DNA of 64,000 bases, from assembly GCF_003335505.1 (NCBI RefSeq), contig NZ_QPEX01000046.1, positions 62,001 to 126,000 on the forward strand, read 5' to 3'. A program made the position numbers and the translations under genes. Shown in pieces: positions 8,376 to 16,797 of this stretch; position 1 is the first letter of the stretch; the number at the start of each line of letters is the position of its first letter. Under the pieces are notes generated by a model, which was given only the letters and a program-made list of their open reading frames with translations, ran no database searches and had not been told where the DNA came from. Source of the stretch: Bremerella cremea. GTDB lineage: Bacteria; Planctomycetota; Planctomycetia; Pirellulales; Pirellulaceae.

Positions 8376-9611
8376 TTAGTCGAACTTCAACGAAATCTGC
8401 TTCAATCTTTTCTCTGTCTCTTCCATCAAGGCATCCTCTGCGGCTTCGTCGGCAGCCACGTAGGTTACCGAGAATCGCAGGAACGCTCCGGCATCGTCCC
8501 AAGGAACGGTGCAGATCGACTGCTGAGTGATGAGATACTGCGAGGCCTCCTCGGCAGTGGCGAAAGCAGGACCATCTTCGATGCCGGTGGGGCTTTTTGT
8601 ATACAGGAAGTAAGTCCCGCCAGGCATTTCGCACTGGAAACCGCAGCGTTTGAGCATTTCGACCAACTTCTTCAAGCGGCGTTGGTACTTGGCCTTGGTG
8701 TGCTTGGGGATCTCTTCGTTACCCAACGCGGCCGCGGCCGCTTTTTGGATGGCGATGAACTGACCGCTATCGCAGTTATCCTTCACGTCGCTGAACGCTT
8801 GGACCAACAGAGGATTGCCGCAGACCCAACCGATTCGCCAGCCAATCATGTCGAAGCCCTTCGACAACGAATGGACTTCCACACCAACATCCTTGGCCCC
8901 TGGCACGCTTAAAAAGCTAAGGGGTTCGCCTTCGAAGGTCAGTACCGTATGCGCGGCGTCCTGCACGACAACGATGTTATTTTCCTTAGCGAACTTGACG
9001 ACTTTCTCGTAGAACTCGCGCGTCGCCACCTTGCCTGTGGGGCTATTGGGATAGTTGATCACCAACAACTTGGCCTTCTCCTTCACCTCGGCAGGAATGC
9101 CGTCGAGGTCAGGGAAGAAGTCGTTTTCAGCCAACAGAGGCAACTTGTAAACGTTACCGCCGTAATATGCGGTATGGGTTCCAGCAACCGGGTAACCAGG
9201 AACCGTCATCAGCGTGATGTCGCCTGGGTTGATGAAACAGGCCGGCAGCATTGCGAGAGCGGTCTTGGAACCAATGCAATGATTGATCTCGGTGGCCGCA
9301 TTCAGTTCGACACCGAAGAACCGCTTCATAAAGCCAGCCACGGCCTCTTTAAAGTCCGCAACACCGTTGTCGGCGTAACCACGATTCTCTGGCTTGTTGA
9401 TTTCTTCGGCCATGACCTGGCGGACGAACTCCGGGGCCATGGCGTCGTTTTCACCGATGCCAAAGTCAACCAGCTTCCGGTCCGGGTAGTCGGCCAAGGC
9501 TTTTCGCTTGGCCCGCTTGATCTTCTCGAACTTATAGATTGCGGTTCCCTTACCGTAGTTTTCACCACCAATTCGTTCGGCAAACAGCTGCTGGAAGTAA
9601 GGATCGCTCAT
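8376..9611 (-). CDS. dapL: LL-diaminopimelate aminotransferase
   Basis: Converts tetrahydrodipicolinate directly to LL-2,6-diaminopimelate with glutamate as amino donor, the short DAP route to lysine (and to peptidoglycan where present). It is a PLP-dependent fold-type I enzyme of 411 residues, the usual DapL length. The pyridoxal lysine is K251 in HSLSKGFDMIGWRIGW; NYPNSPTGK is the PLP/phosphate-side motif and GIGENDAMAP near residue 50 is typical of the family. The ATG at 9611 (MSDPYFQQL) is used because the 41 residues upstream in frame do not resemble protein. The upstream gene on this strand is a glycosyltransferase, 135 bases away. Confidence 0.93.
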   Translation of the reverse strand: MSDPYFQQLFAERIGGENYGKGTAIYKFEKIKRAKRKALADYPDRKLVDFGIGENDAMAPEFVRQVMAEEINKPENRGYADNGVADFKEAVAGFMKRFFGVELNAATEINHCIGSKTALAMLPACFINPGDITLMTVPGYPVAGTHTAYYGGNVYKLPLLAENDFFPDLDGIPAEVKEKAKLLVINYPNSPTGKVATREFYEKVVKFAKENNIVVVQDAAHTVLTFEGEPLSFLSVPGAKDVGVEVHSLSKGFDMIGWRIGWVCGNPLLVQAFSDVKDNCDSGQFIAIQKAAAAALGNEEIPKHTKAKYQRRLKKLVEMLKRCGFQCEMPGGTYFLYTKSPTGIEDGPAFATAEEASQYLITQQSICTVPWDDAGAFLRFSVTYVAADEAAEDALMEETEKRLKQISLKFD

Positions 9612-9746
9612 GGTCTTCGTTCTGAAATTACAAGGGTCAAACGGGCGGCCAGAATTCAAACCTACTAGCCTACCGGCGCACCCAAAAGACAACAACCGGG
9701 GCAGGGCGGTTCGCCGGAAGTGGATACTTAGCAAGAACTTCGGCGT

Positions 9747-10841
9747 CTACAAGCTCTCGTACAAAGCGACGTGCCGGTCGATCATTTGCTGAATACTAAA
9801 CTGCTGGGCGATCGTCTGCCGAGCGGCTTCCGCAAAACGCTTTCGTAGCGGCTCGTCTTCCAGCAGAAAGTTGGCAAACCGCGAATATTCCGTCCGCTGC
9901 CCCAGCCCCACCAAATAGCCGTTCTCGTCATGCTTAACGAGGTCGCGATTGCCTGGAATATCGCTGACAGCCACCGGCAGCCCGGTAGCCATGGCCTCCA
10001 TGAGCGCGTTCGACTGCCCTTCGTACCCGCTGGCCAGCATGAACAGGGTGGCGTACTTCATCAAATCAGAAACATCGTTTCGCTGGCCAACGATGCGCAC
10101 CTTGTCGTCAATCGTGACCTGCTCTGCATACCGCACCAGACGTTCCCGTTGTGGGCCATCTCCAACGATTACCAGAAAGGCATCGTCCCGAATTCGCTTC
10201 AAGATCTCGGTCGCCCAAATCAGGTCTTTCATCCGTTTCTGTGGCCAGAGCCGGCCAACGCAGAGCATCATCTTGGCGTGCGGAGGCAAGCGAAGTTCTT
10301 CCCACAGCTCTTCTTTGCTCCTAGTCGGCGGGCCATCAATCAGGTCGATCCCGTTAGGAATGACAACAAACTTCTGCTTGTCGCGCCCTTTCTCGGTGTA
10401 GAAGTCGACAATGCCGCTGCTGTTGACGACGATCTTGTCGGTCTTGCGATCGAGATAGCGATCGATGATATGTTCGTGCGTGATTTTCCAGGGGTCGACA
10501 CATCGCTCGCCACATAGCACATGAGGCACTTGCGCGGCGAAGGCCGCTTTACGGCCATAGCTGTTGGCGGCGAACAGCCAAGTGTGGACGATATCAGGTT
10601 TCACCTGCTGAATGTGTTTTTTCAGTCGCCAGTAGGCAGGCGGATCGACCTTCAGCTTCTTCCCGATTACTGTCACGGGGATCCCAGCCGAGGCGAGCTC
10701 TTCTTCGTAGGGACCACCCCGCGTCAAAGCGCAGACGGAAACGTCAAATCGATCGCGCGGCAACCCTTTTGCTAAGAGCGTCAATTGTTTCTCGGCCCCC
10801 GACCGATCGAGGGTCGGGATGATGAGCATGAGCTTCTGCAT
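9747..10841 (-). CDS. GT4-family glycosyltransferase
   Basis: A 364-residue GT-B fold glycosyltransferase of the GT4 (glycosyltransferase group 1) family, probably transferring a nucleotide-sugar residue to a polysaccharide, lipid or other acceptor. The N-terminal acceptor domain opens with IIPTLDRSGAEKQL. The donor half contains LCVGRLWPQKRMKDLIWA near residue 200 and the family Glu motif in ASGYEGQSNALMEAMATGLP near residues 280-300. The ATG at 10841 has GGAAG six bases upstream, which decides it over an upstream start that would overlap the esterase gene. It lies 19 bases downstream of the esterase, so the two are probably co-transcribed. Donor and acceptor are unknown. Confidence 0.88.
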   Translation of the reverse strand: MQKLMLIIPTLDRSGAEKQLTLLAKGLPRDRFDVSVCALTRGGPYEEELASAGIPVTVIGKKLKVDPPAYWRLKKHIQQVKPDIVHTWLFAANSYGRKAAFAAQVPHVLCGERCVDPWKITHEHIIDRYLDRKTDKIVVNSSGIVDFYTEKGRDKQKFVVIPNGIDLIDGPPTRSKEELWEELRLPPHAKMMLCVGRLWPQKRMKDLIWATEILKRIRDDAFLVIVGDGPQRERLVRYAEQVTIDDKVRIVGQRNDVSDLMKYATLFMLASGYEGQSNALMEAMATGLPVAVSDIPGNRDLVKHDENGYLVGLGQRTEYSRFANFLLEDEPLRKRFAEAARQTIAQQFSIQQMIDRHVALYESL

Positions 10842-10860
10842 GAATGCTTCCGTGACGCGG

Positions 10861-11622
10861 CTAGACGATTCGACGGCGTTCTTTTTCCAAGGCGTCCCAC
10901 AGAAACGCCACAATCTTGGGAGCCATTAGGCTGTAGTAACCAAAACCGTGCCCGCCCCCCTTCGTTTCCAAATCACACGTATGGGGCACGCCCAGCGACT
11001 GAAGTTTCATTCGTAATCGATCTGAGCTTTCCCACCAAGAGGAGTCCTCGGGACAGCAGCAAAAGAATTGATTCCTGGGCCAATTCAGGGGATGAATATG
11101 CAGCGTGGCGGTCTCTTGCCGGGCTTGTTCGGCGTTGTCGTACATCTGCCACAGATTGTCTTCCGGATCGTCTCGCATCCGGTTTTGATAATCAATCGCC
11201 GGGCTCACGGCCGCCACCACTGGGAACGTATCCGGAAATTTATAGGCAAATCGCAACGAGCCTTGCCCCCCCATGCTGGTGCCAAACAGGGCAATCTTAG
11301 GCGGCCTTGCTCCGTACTGCCGCTCGATGAAGGGGAGCACGCTTTCCAGCAAATAGTGCTGAGCTGACCGGGTGGGATCGAACTCTGGGCAGATGCGATC
11401 AGTCCACCAGCTCCGCTCGGTTACCGGAGCGACGACCGGCAGACCAATCTCTTCCAACGCAGCGACAAACGCGGGGCTATTCCACAGCTTGCCCAGATGA
11501 ACCCCATGCAAGTAGATCCCCACGTAGCCGTGCTCGTTCCGTTTCTGCGGCTCGAACAACTCGCAGGTATGGCCGTCAACGGTTTCGTTTCGCCAGTTGC
11601 CGTGCATGGTGGGTTCGTTCAT
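10861..11622 (-). CDS. Putative esterase (alpha/beta hydrolase)
   Basis: A 253-residue alpha/beta hydrolase resembling esterase D/S-formylglutathione hydrolase-type and feruloyl-esterase-like proteins. The nucleophile elbow is GTSMGG (G-x-S-x-G) in IALFGTSMGGQGSLRFA near residues 130-145. The C-terminal HGFGYY probably supplies the catalytic His, and an upstream Asp completes the triad. HGVHLGK near the N-terminus fits the oxyanion strand. There is no signal peptide, so the enzyme is cytoplasmic. It is the first gene of a likely two-gene unit with the downstream GT4 gene; the link could be de-esterification of a sugar product, but that is inference. Confidence 0.8.
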   Translation of the reverse strand: MNEPTMHGNWRNETVDGHTCELFEPQKRNEHGYVGIYLHGVHLGKLWNSPAFVAALEEIGLPVVAPVTERSWWTDRICPEFDPTRSAQHYLLESVLPFIERQYGARPPKIALFGTSMGGQGSLRFAYKFPDTFPVVAAVSPAIDYQNRMRDDPEDNLWQMYDNAEQARQETATLHIHPLNWPRNQFFCCCPEDSSWWESSDRLRMKLQSLGVPHTCDLETKGGGHGFGYYSLMAPKIVAFLWDALEKERRRIV

Positions 11623-11881
11623 TGGGGTGCGAACGTGACTTTTAAGGAGATATGCTCTAGGAAACTTCGTTCCTTATGATAACACGCACACTCTCTTTTC
11701 GCGTGTCCTCCTATTACAGCTGAAATAAACGCTGACCTTTCGTTGCGAACGTAAGAATGGCTTTCGCGGAACCAATAAAACGAGCCGATCCAGCAGGTCC
11801 ATACCTATAGAAAAAGAGCAGTTCCGCTTACAATAGGCAGGCTCGAAAACTCCAAAACGTGAAAAGCCGTAGGATCTTCTC

Positions 11882-12412
11882 TTGCATACCTTGATCGAAA
11901 CCAACCAACTTGCCCTGCGGGTTACCGAGTTGGCAGAAGAAGTCCGCGAGGCTTACGGAGACGAGCCGTTGACCGTGCTGGGCGTGATGACCGGCAGCTT
12001 AGTGCTGATGGCCGACTTAATTCGCCAGCTTGACATGCCGCTGCGGGTTGGCGTGATGCAGGCCCGCAGCTATCGCGGCACAGCAACCACCGCTGGCGAC
12101 TTGGCGTTGAACCTAGAGATGATGCCCCAAGTGGCAGGGCAAAACGTACTGATCGTTGACGATATCTTCGATACCGGGCACACGCTGGAAAACGTTTTAG
12201 CCGGAATTCGCCAACAGAGCCCGATTTCTGTCCGCTCTTTGGTGCTGCTGAGCAAGTCAGAACGCCATGAGGTGGCAATTCGGCCTGACTTTATCGGCTT
12301 TCATATTCCCAACGAGTTCGTTGTGGGTTACGGTTTGGATTATCAAGACCACTACCGCAACCTGCCGTTTGTCGCGGCGTTGGAAGACCACGAGATCGCA
12401 TCACACGCATGA
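11882..12412 (+). CDS. hpt: Hypoxanthine(-guanine) phosphoribosyltransferase
   Basis: Purine-salvage enzyme that joins hypoxanthine or guanine to PRPP. The type I PRTase PRPP-binding motif is NVLIVDDIFDTGHTL near residues 85-99, preceded by VMTGSLVLMADLIRQL (PPi loop) and the flexible-loop region ARSYRGTATTAGDL. The C-terminal PDFIGFHIPNEFVVGYGLDY is the purine-contact and metal segment. The 176-residue length is normal. The start is TTG with AGGA seven bases upstream; no better start exists in frame. Its TGA overlaps the ATG of the next gene (ATGA), indicating translational coupling to a glycosyltransferase. Confidence 0.94.
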   Translation: MHTLIETNQLALRVTELAEEVREAYGDEPLTVLGVMTGSLVLMADLIRQLDMPLRVGVMQARSYRGTATTAGDLALNLEMMPQVAGQNVLIVDDIFDTGHTLENVLAGIRQQSPISVRSLVLLSKSERHEVAIRPDFIGFHIPNEFVVGYGLDYQDHYRNLPFVAALEDHEIASHA

Positions 12413-13593
12413 GTTCGCTTCGCTTGGCCCTGGTTACGCGCCGATTTTGGCCTCTGGTCGGGGGCGCTGAAATGGTCATGGCCAACCTGGCGGAAGAACT
12501 CACCCGGCAAGGGCACCAAGTGCAAATTGTTACGGCACAGTGGCACCCGAACTGGCCCAAGCAAATCTCTCATCGCGGCATTCCGGTCATCCGCCTTCCC
12601 AATCCATCGCTGCGCGGCTGGGGCACCGTTTGCTACATGATGGCCTTGGGACGCTGGCTGCGAACTCAAGAAAAGGAACTCGACGCCGTCTATGTTTCCA
12701 TGCTGAAGCATAGTTCGGTGGTGGCCACCTCTCGGCTGAGAAAGAGCAAGGTGCCGGTCATCTTGAGGGCCGAAGGGGCGGGGGACACCGGCGACTGTGC
12801 ATTTCATGAAACAGCCAACTTTGGTCAGCGCATCCGCCGCAACTGCCAAGCCGCCGACGGCTTTGTCGCGCCCAGCCAGCAAATCTTCGACGAGATGGTC
12901 TCGGCCGGGTTCAGCCGCGAAAAGATCCGCTTCATCCCCAACGGCGTGCCAGTGGGACCAGAACGCACACCACAACAACGACGGGCGGCTCGCGTTGCCC
13001 TCGCTGCGGCGAATCCAATCCTAACCTTGGCAGAATCGGCCCCCCTGGCGGTCTTCACCGGTCGGCTTCATCCCGGCAAAGGGCTCACGCGGGCCGTGCG
13101 AGCCTGGCCCCAGGTGCTGCAGAAGTTCCCCAATGCCCGGCTCTGGATCGTAGGCGAAGGTCCGCAAGAGAGCGAACTGACCGCGATGATCGACGCGATG
13201 GGGCTCCAAAGCCGGATCATTCTCCCTGGTGCGTTTGATACCGTCGAAGACGTGCTGGCCGCTGCCGATACGTTCATCCTTCCTTCGCTGCACGAGGGAA
13301 TGTCGATCGCCCTGCTCGAAGCCATGGCGGCGCGGCTTCCTTGCGTCGTGAGCGATATCCCTGGCAATCGGATTCTCATCCAACCAGAAGAAAACGGCCT
13401 TACCTTTCCTGTCGACGACCACAACATGCTTGCAGCCCATCTTGTTCGTGTGATGCAAGACACGCAACTGGCAGCTCGCCTGGGAGAAGCAGCGAGAAGC
13501 CGCGTGATTGAGAACTTCAGCCTCCGCCGTAGCACGCTCGATCACGTTGCCTTGTTTGAATCGCTGCGAGAGACCAAACGCTTGACGATGTGA
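12409..13593 (+). CDS. GT4-family glycosyltransferase
   Basis: A 394-residue GT-B glycosyltransferase of family GT4. The N-terminus RRFWPLVGGAEMVMANLAEE is the usual glycine-rich acceptor-side loop. The donor domain shows AVFTGRLHPGKGLTRAVRAW near residues 225-245 and LPSLHEGMSIALLEAMAARLP near residues 295-315 with the conserved Glu residues. The ATG overlaps the hpt stop by four bases. It differs in sequence from the GT4 at 9747-10841 but has the same architecture, so the 9.7-13.6 kb stretch holds two GT4 enzymes on opposite strands. The product is unknown. Confidence 0.88.
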   Translation: MSSLRLALVTRRFWPLVGGAEMVMANLAEELTRQGHQVQIVTAQWHPNWPKQISHRGIPVIRLPNPSLRGWGTVCYMMALGRWLRTQEKELDAVYVSMLKHSSVVATSRLRKSKVPVILRAEGAGDTGDCAFHETANFGQRIRRNCQAADGFVAPSQQIFDEMVSAGFSREKIRFIPNGVPVGPERTPQQRRAARVALAAANPILTLAESAPLAVFTGRLHPGKGLTRAVRAWPQVLQKFPNARLWIVGEGPQESELTAMIDAMGLQSRIILPGAFDTVEDVLAAADTFILPSLHEGMSIALLEAMAARLPCVVSDIPGNRILIQPEENGLTFPVDDHNMLAAHLVRVMQDTQLAARLGEAARSRVIENFSLRRSTLDHVALFESLRETKRLTM

Positions 13594-13688
13594 TTCTCGA
13601 TCCGTCTCGCATCGGCCAGTGCCACGCATTACCATAGTGGAGAATTCTGGGCCTTTCTCCACCTCCTTGCTTAGCGACTCACTTGGCC

Positions 13689-14498
13689 ATGAAACGCTTG
13701 CTGCTGCTGTTCGGTCCACTGCTTGCCTTGGCAGGTTCGCTTGGTTTGCTGCTGTATGGGTCGGCAATTGGCGAGACTCTGCTCATACTGACTTACCGCC
13801 TAGGCACGCCTACTGCTTCTCTGGAAACGATGTTGCTGAACGTGCAGCTCGTAATTCTGTTTGTTTATATGTTGATGGTCGGCTTGCTCTTGGCCGTAGT
13901 CGCGCTCCCTTTTCCCGGCCAACCACAATACAGCACAATAACCGGCAAGCTGCTTGGCTGCTTAGCTGGCTTCGTGTTAATGGGGGCAGCTTATCAAGCA
14001 GGCAATGTCGTTCTGGGCCTGCAACACGCACTAAAGAATATGAGTACAGACCCCGCCAAGCTGAATCAAGCCGCCCTCCAGCAAATCGTCGATACGGCTT
14101 CCAGCGATCTCGAACCAGGAAGCGTTCTCTTTATCGTGGCGTGTGCGTTGCTGCTGGTGACGGGGCTCATCGGTTTTCGCCCAGGAGAGGCCAGGCGGCT
14201 GAGCAGTGGTACCAAGATTGTCATCTCGCTACTCTTCGTAACCCTGATCGCCATCGGCATCGTAGGCGCCTCAGGCATCCTTTGGTACACCGTCGATCAG
14301 GTCATGTATCTGGTGACCGATATCAACTCACCAGCACCGCCGGCTGTCATTGGTTCGCACCTATCTATCGCGTTTCAAACAGGCGCCGTCCTTTACGCAG
14401 GTTTGGGGGGCCTGGGGTTTGTTTGCCTCTTTTCGTATCTCCTAACCCCACGTTTTCGCCGCCAACCCGTCAAGTCCGATCCTGCCGAAATGACTTGA
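13689..14498 (+). CDS. Polytopic membrane protein of unknown function
   Basis: I do not recognise this 269-residue protein. It has five to six predicted membrane segments: residues about 3-22 (LLLLFGPLLALAGSLGLLL), 45-75, 88-108, 145-165, 180-205 and 235-255. A hydrophilic stretch between the third and fourth segments (LKNMSTDPAKLNQAALQQIV) may form an extracytoplasmic loop. No catalytic motif or repeat stands out. The ATG at 13689 is used; an in-frame TTG lies two codons upstream and neither has a good ribosome-binding site. It stands alone between a glycosyltransferase and the convergent SGNH hydrolase gene. Confidence 0.6.
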   Translation: MKRLLLLFGPLLALAGSLGLLLYGSAIGETLLILTYRLGTPTASLETMLLNVQLVILFVYMLMVGLLLAVVALPFPGQPQYSTITGKLLGCLAGFVLMGAAYQAGNVVLGLQHALKNMSTDPAKLNQAALQQIVDTASSDLEPGSVLFIVACALLLVTGLIGFRPGEARRLSSGTKIVISLLFVTLIAIGIVGASGILWYTVDQVMYLVTDINSPAPPAVIGSHLSIAFQTGAVLYAGLGGLGFVCLFSYLLTPRFRRQPVKSDPAEMT

Positions 14499-14521
14499 GA
14501 GCAGGCCCACCAAAGCTTGCC

Positions 14522-15475
14522 TTACTCGGCAGTCAGCCCCGGTTTTCGGAGCGAAGTTTGCTCGGCAATGGTGTTCAGAAACACACGCCGGATCGCATCG
14601 TATCCCCGATCGTTGGGATCTTCGATGTTGCTGTAGAACCAGTAATAGGGATCTTCGGCAACATAGGTCGCTCGCCAGAATTGGCGACAATGCGATCCGT
14701 GCCCCAGAAAAGTTTCATGCAACGGAACCAGGTGAACATTGTCTCGCTTGGCGATTACCTTTCGGATTGCTTCGTTGTACTCGCCATGAATTGCCAGCGC
14801 ATCGGGCCAATCAGGTAAGAAGACACTCGGCGCGTCGCCGACACCGTCGGTTGGATCGTAAATATCCGCCAGATAGATCTCGCATCCCCCTGGAAACTTT
14901 GCCTCGATCTTATCGAGCATCTCGTCCAGACGCAGACGAAACGCTTTAATCCACGGCTCCGCTTCCGCAAGCGTTGCTCCATACATCGCACACTCGCGTG
15001 GAGCAGCACGGCCGTAGCTGTGGATCAGATCGTTTCCCCCCGAGGTCATCACCACGATGCCAAAGACATCCGCATCATACGCTGGCAAACGAGACTAGAT
15101 GGTGGCCAAGTGGTCCTTGGAGGTAGAACCTGAAACCGCAAAGTTCTCCGACTGCAAGTTCGGTAACACCGCAGCGAGAGACTTCCCTTGCATATCGGCG
15201 TATTCGTCCGCCGGGTTGGTCAGCATACGATTGAAGAAGGTATGCTCAGGCGAATCGGCTCCCCGCCCCGCCGTAATGCTGTCGCCAATCCCGACGACTT
15301 GCACAGTCCGTTCGGTCCAGCCCTTAGCAAACGGCTCGGCTGCTACAGGCGGACCAGCAGGGCCACTGCCGATGGGACGCAGCAGGTAATACTGCACGTA
15401 AAATACGGCCGCCCCAATTGCGAGAAGGCCCACCACCGAAATCGCGATCAGCCGCTGCTTGTTCCACTTCTTCAT
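14522..15475 (-). pseudogene. SGNH/GDSL hydrolase interrupted by an in-frame amber codon
   Basis: One reading frame encodes a membrane-anchored SGNH hydrolase in two pieces. The first 126 codons (from the ATG at 15475) carry an N-terminal membrane anchor (ISVVGLLAIGAAVFYVQYYLL), block I GIGDSITAGRG and block II ENFAVSGSTSKD. A TAG at 15095-15097 then stops translation. The same frame continues without shift as SRLPAYDADVFGIVVMTSGGND (block III GGND) to the end, PNDRGYDAIRR, at 14522. A CAG-to-TAG change would explain the break. The usual block V His before PNDRGY is Asp, as far as I can align. The ATG shares one base with the stop of the upstream YciI gene (TAATG). A sequencing error is the main alternative. 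Confidence 0.8.
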
Positions 15476-15819
15476 TATTCAGGCAAGTCCGCTAATCGCC
15501 GAACCTCAACGGTTCCCTTAGACGCAGGCGGAATTCGGCTGGCAATCTCGATGGCCTCCTGCTCGCTTTCCACATCCAGGATGTAATAGCCTCCTAGCTG
15601 CTCGGTCGTTTCAGCAAACGGGCCGGTTGTGACCAACGTCTCGCCATCCCGCACCTGCACACTTTTGGCAGTGGTAACCGATTCAAGCGGAGAGGAAGCG
15701 ATCCACTTCCCTTGGGCTTCCAACTCCTTACAAATCTCCATCGACTCGCGCATACACGCTTCACGCTGCTCAGGCGTCCAACAAGATTCGGCCCCGTAAA
15801 CCAACAGCATGTACTTCAT
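15475..15819 (-). CDS. YciI/YCII-family protein
   Basis: A 114-residue protein of the YCII-related (DGPF) family, dimeric alpha/beta barrels of mostly unknown function often found near ECF sigma factors. It begins MKYMLLVYG, has the conserved mid-region GETLVTTGPFAETTEQLGGY around residues 58-77, and ends with the ILDVESEQEAIEIASRIP helix. The last base of its start-stop arrangement overlaps the ATG of the disrupted SGNH hydrolase, so the two were translationally coupled. No sigma factor gene is adjacent here. Confidence 0.85.
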   Translation of the reverse strand: MKYMLLVYGAESCWTPEQREACMRESMEICKELEAQGKWIASSPLESVTTAKSVQVRDGETLVTTGPFAETTEQLGGYYILDVESEQEAIEIASRIPPASKGTVEVRRLADLPE

Positions 15820-15946
15820 GGTTGTCTCTTTGAAAGCTATCCCCAGCCAAGCATTCCCTCCGGCAACCCCGGCAGGAACAAGCTCGATCTTAGTTCAAGG
15901 GGCTCTTCACATTCAAGCCGTTGTGGGTTCAACGTTAGAACGCTTT

Positions 15947-16477
15947 CTAGGGAGCGTTTCCTTTTGCCTGTACCGAAGTGCCTGCGAAGGGAATTTTGGT
16001 TGAATGCCGGTCCAACAGCGGTTTCAATTCATAGACATTGGTATAGCCGTAGCTATGCAGCGCATTGAACGAGTGGATATTCAACGAAGCAGCCGAAGCT
16101 TTCGGGGCAAATGCAACCGGTTCGTTTTTGAAATTGTTGTTGCAATAAATCACAACCCGCGTTTCTTTCCTCGGAATGATCTTCGCCAAGGTCTCTGCGG
16201 TGAAATCAGGTAGCGAAAGATTCACGGCTCCGCGAACATGTAGCAACTTGTACATCGCTTCACTTCGCGCATCGAGCAAAACGGTTTCAGGGTCTTTGAT
16301 CATCTCGATGAATTGCTCCTCCGAGATCCGCCGCTTCTCCCGCAACTTGCCGACCTCGTCCACCTGACGAATAAATTGCTGGTAATCAATGATCGGGTTC
16401 CCTGGATCAGCCGCGATAAGCGAATTACCCACCATCCCAGAAAACACCAAAACGCCTAGCAAAATCACAGTACGCAC
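15947..16477 (-). CDS. Secreted rhodanese-domain protein
   Basis: A 176-residue exported protein with a single rhodanese domain, which handles persulfide or thiol chemistry at an active-site Cys. Residues 1-23 form a signal peptide (VILLGVLVFSGMVGNSLIAA). The rhodanese fold spans about 50-165: DPETVLLDARSEAMYKLLHV is the CH2A region, LLHVRGAVNLSL follows, and VVIYCNNNF places the active Cys at residue 112. The loop after the Cys (CNNNFKNEP) is longer and less typical than in thiosulfate sulfurtransferases. It acts in the periplasm by inference. It is divergent from the Gfo/Idh gene. Confidence 0.83.
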   Translation of the reverse strand: MRTVILLGVLVFSGMVGNSLIAADPGNPIIDYQQFIRQVDEVGKLREKRRISEEQFIEMIKDPETVLLDARSEAMYKLLHVRGAVNLSLPDFTAETLAKIIPRKETRVVIYCNNNFKNEPVAFAPKASAASLNIHSFNALHSYGYTNVYELKPLLDRHSTKIPFAGTSVQAKGNAP

Positions 16478-16797
16478 GAGAAAGACTCCTCTCGCAAAAC
16501 AGGAGACCCGAAAGACAAATTACTCAGAAAGACGATCGAGCGACCGCGAACGATTCTTGCTTGCAGAAAACCGGCCAAAATCGCCCCCCTCAATGAAGGG
16601 TCAAAAGGTCTTCGCCTACTCACACAACACATCCCCAAGCGATATTTGTCAGAAAAAGTCGCAATTGCGTACAACTTTCTCTCCATTCCGTTTCGCCTCT
16701 TGCTTTGGCGTCCACGGCTTGTTTTGATGGAATTTGATAGGTTTGCACCCCACCTTGAATTGCGACCTAGCCTTGAACCTCGGAGATCACTTAAATC
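16478..16797. other. Intergenic region between divergent genes
   Basis: 320 bases between the rhodanese gene (left) and the Gfo/Idh/MocA gene (right). It must hold both promoters, but I see no convincing -35/-10 pair, hairpin or repeat. Only GGAG near 16782, about twelve bases before the Gfo/Idh ATG, resembles a ribosome-binding site. No small gene could be supported here. Confidence 0.5.
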
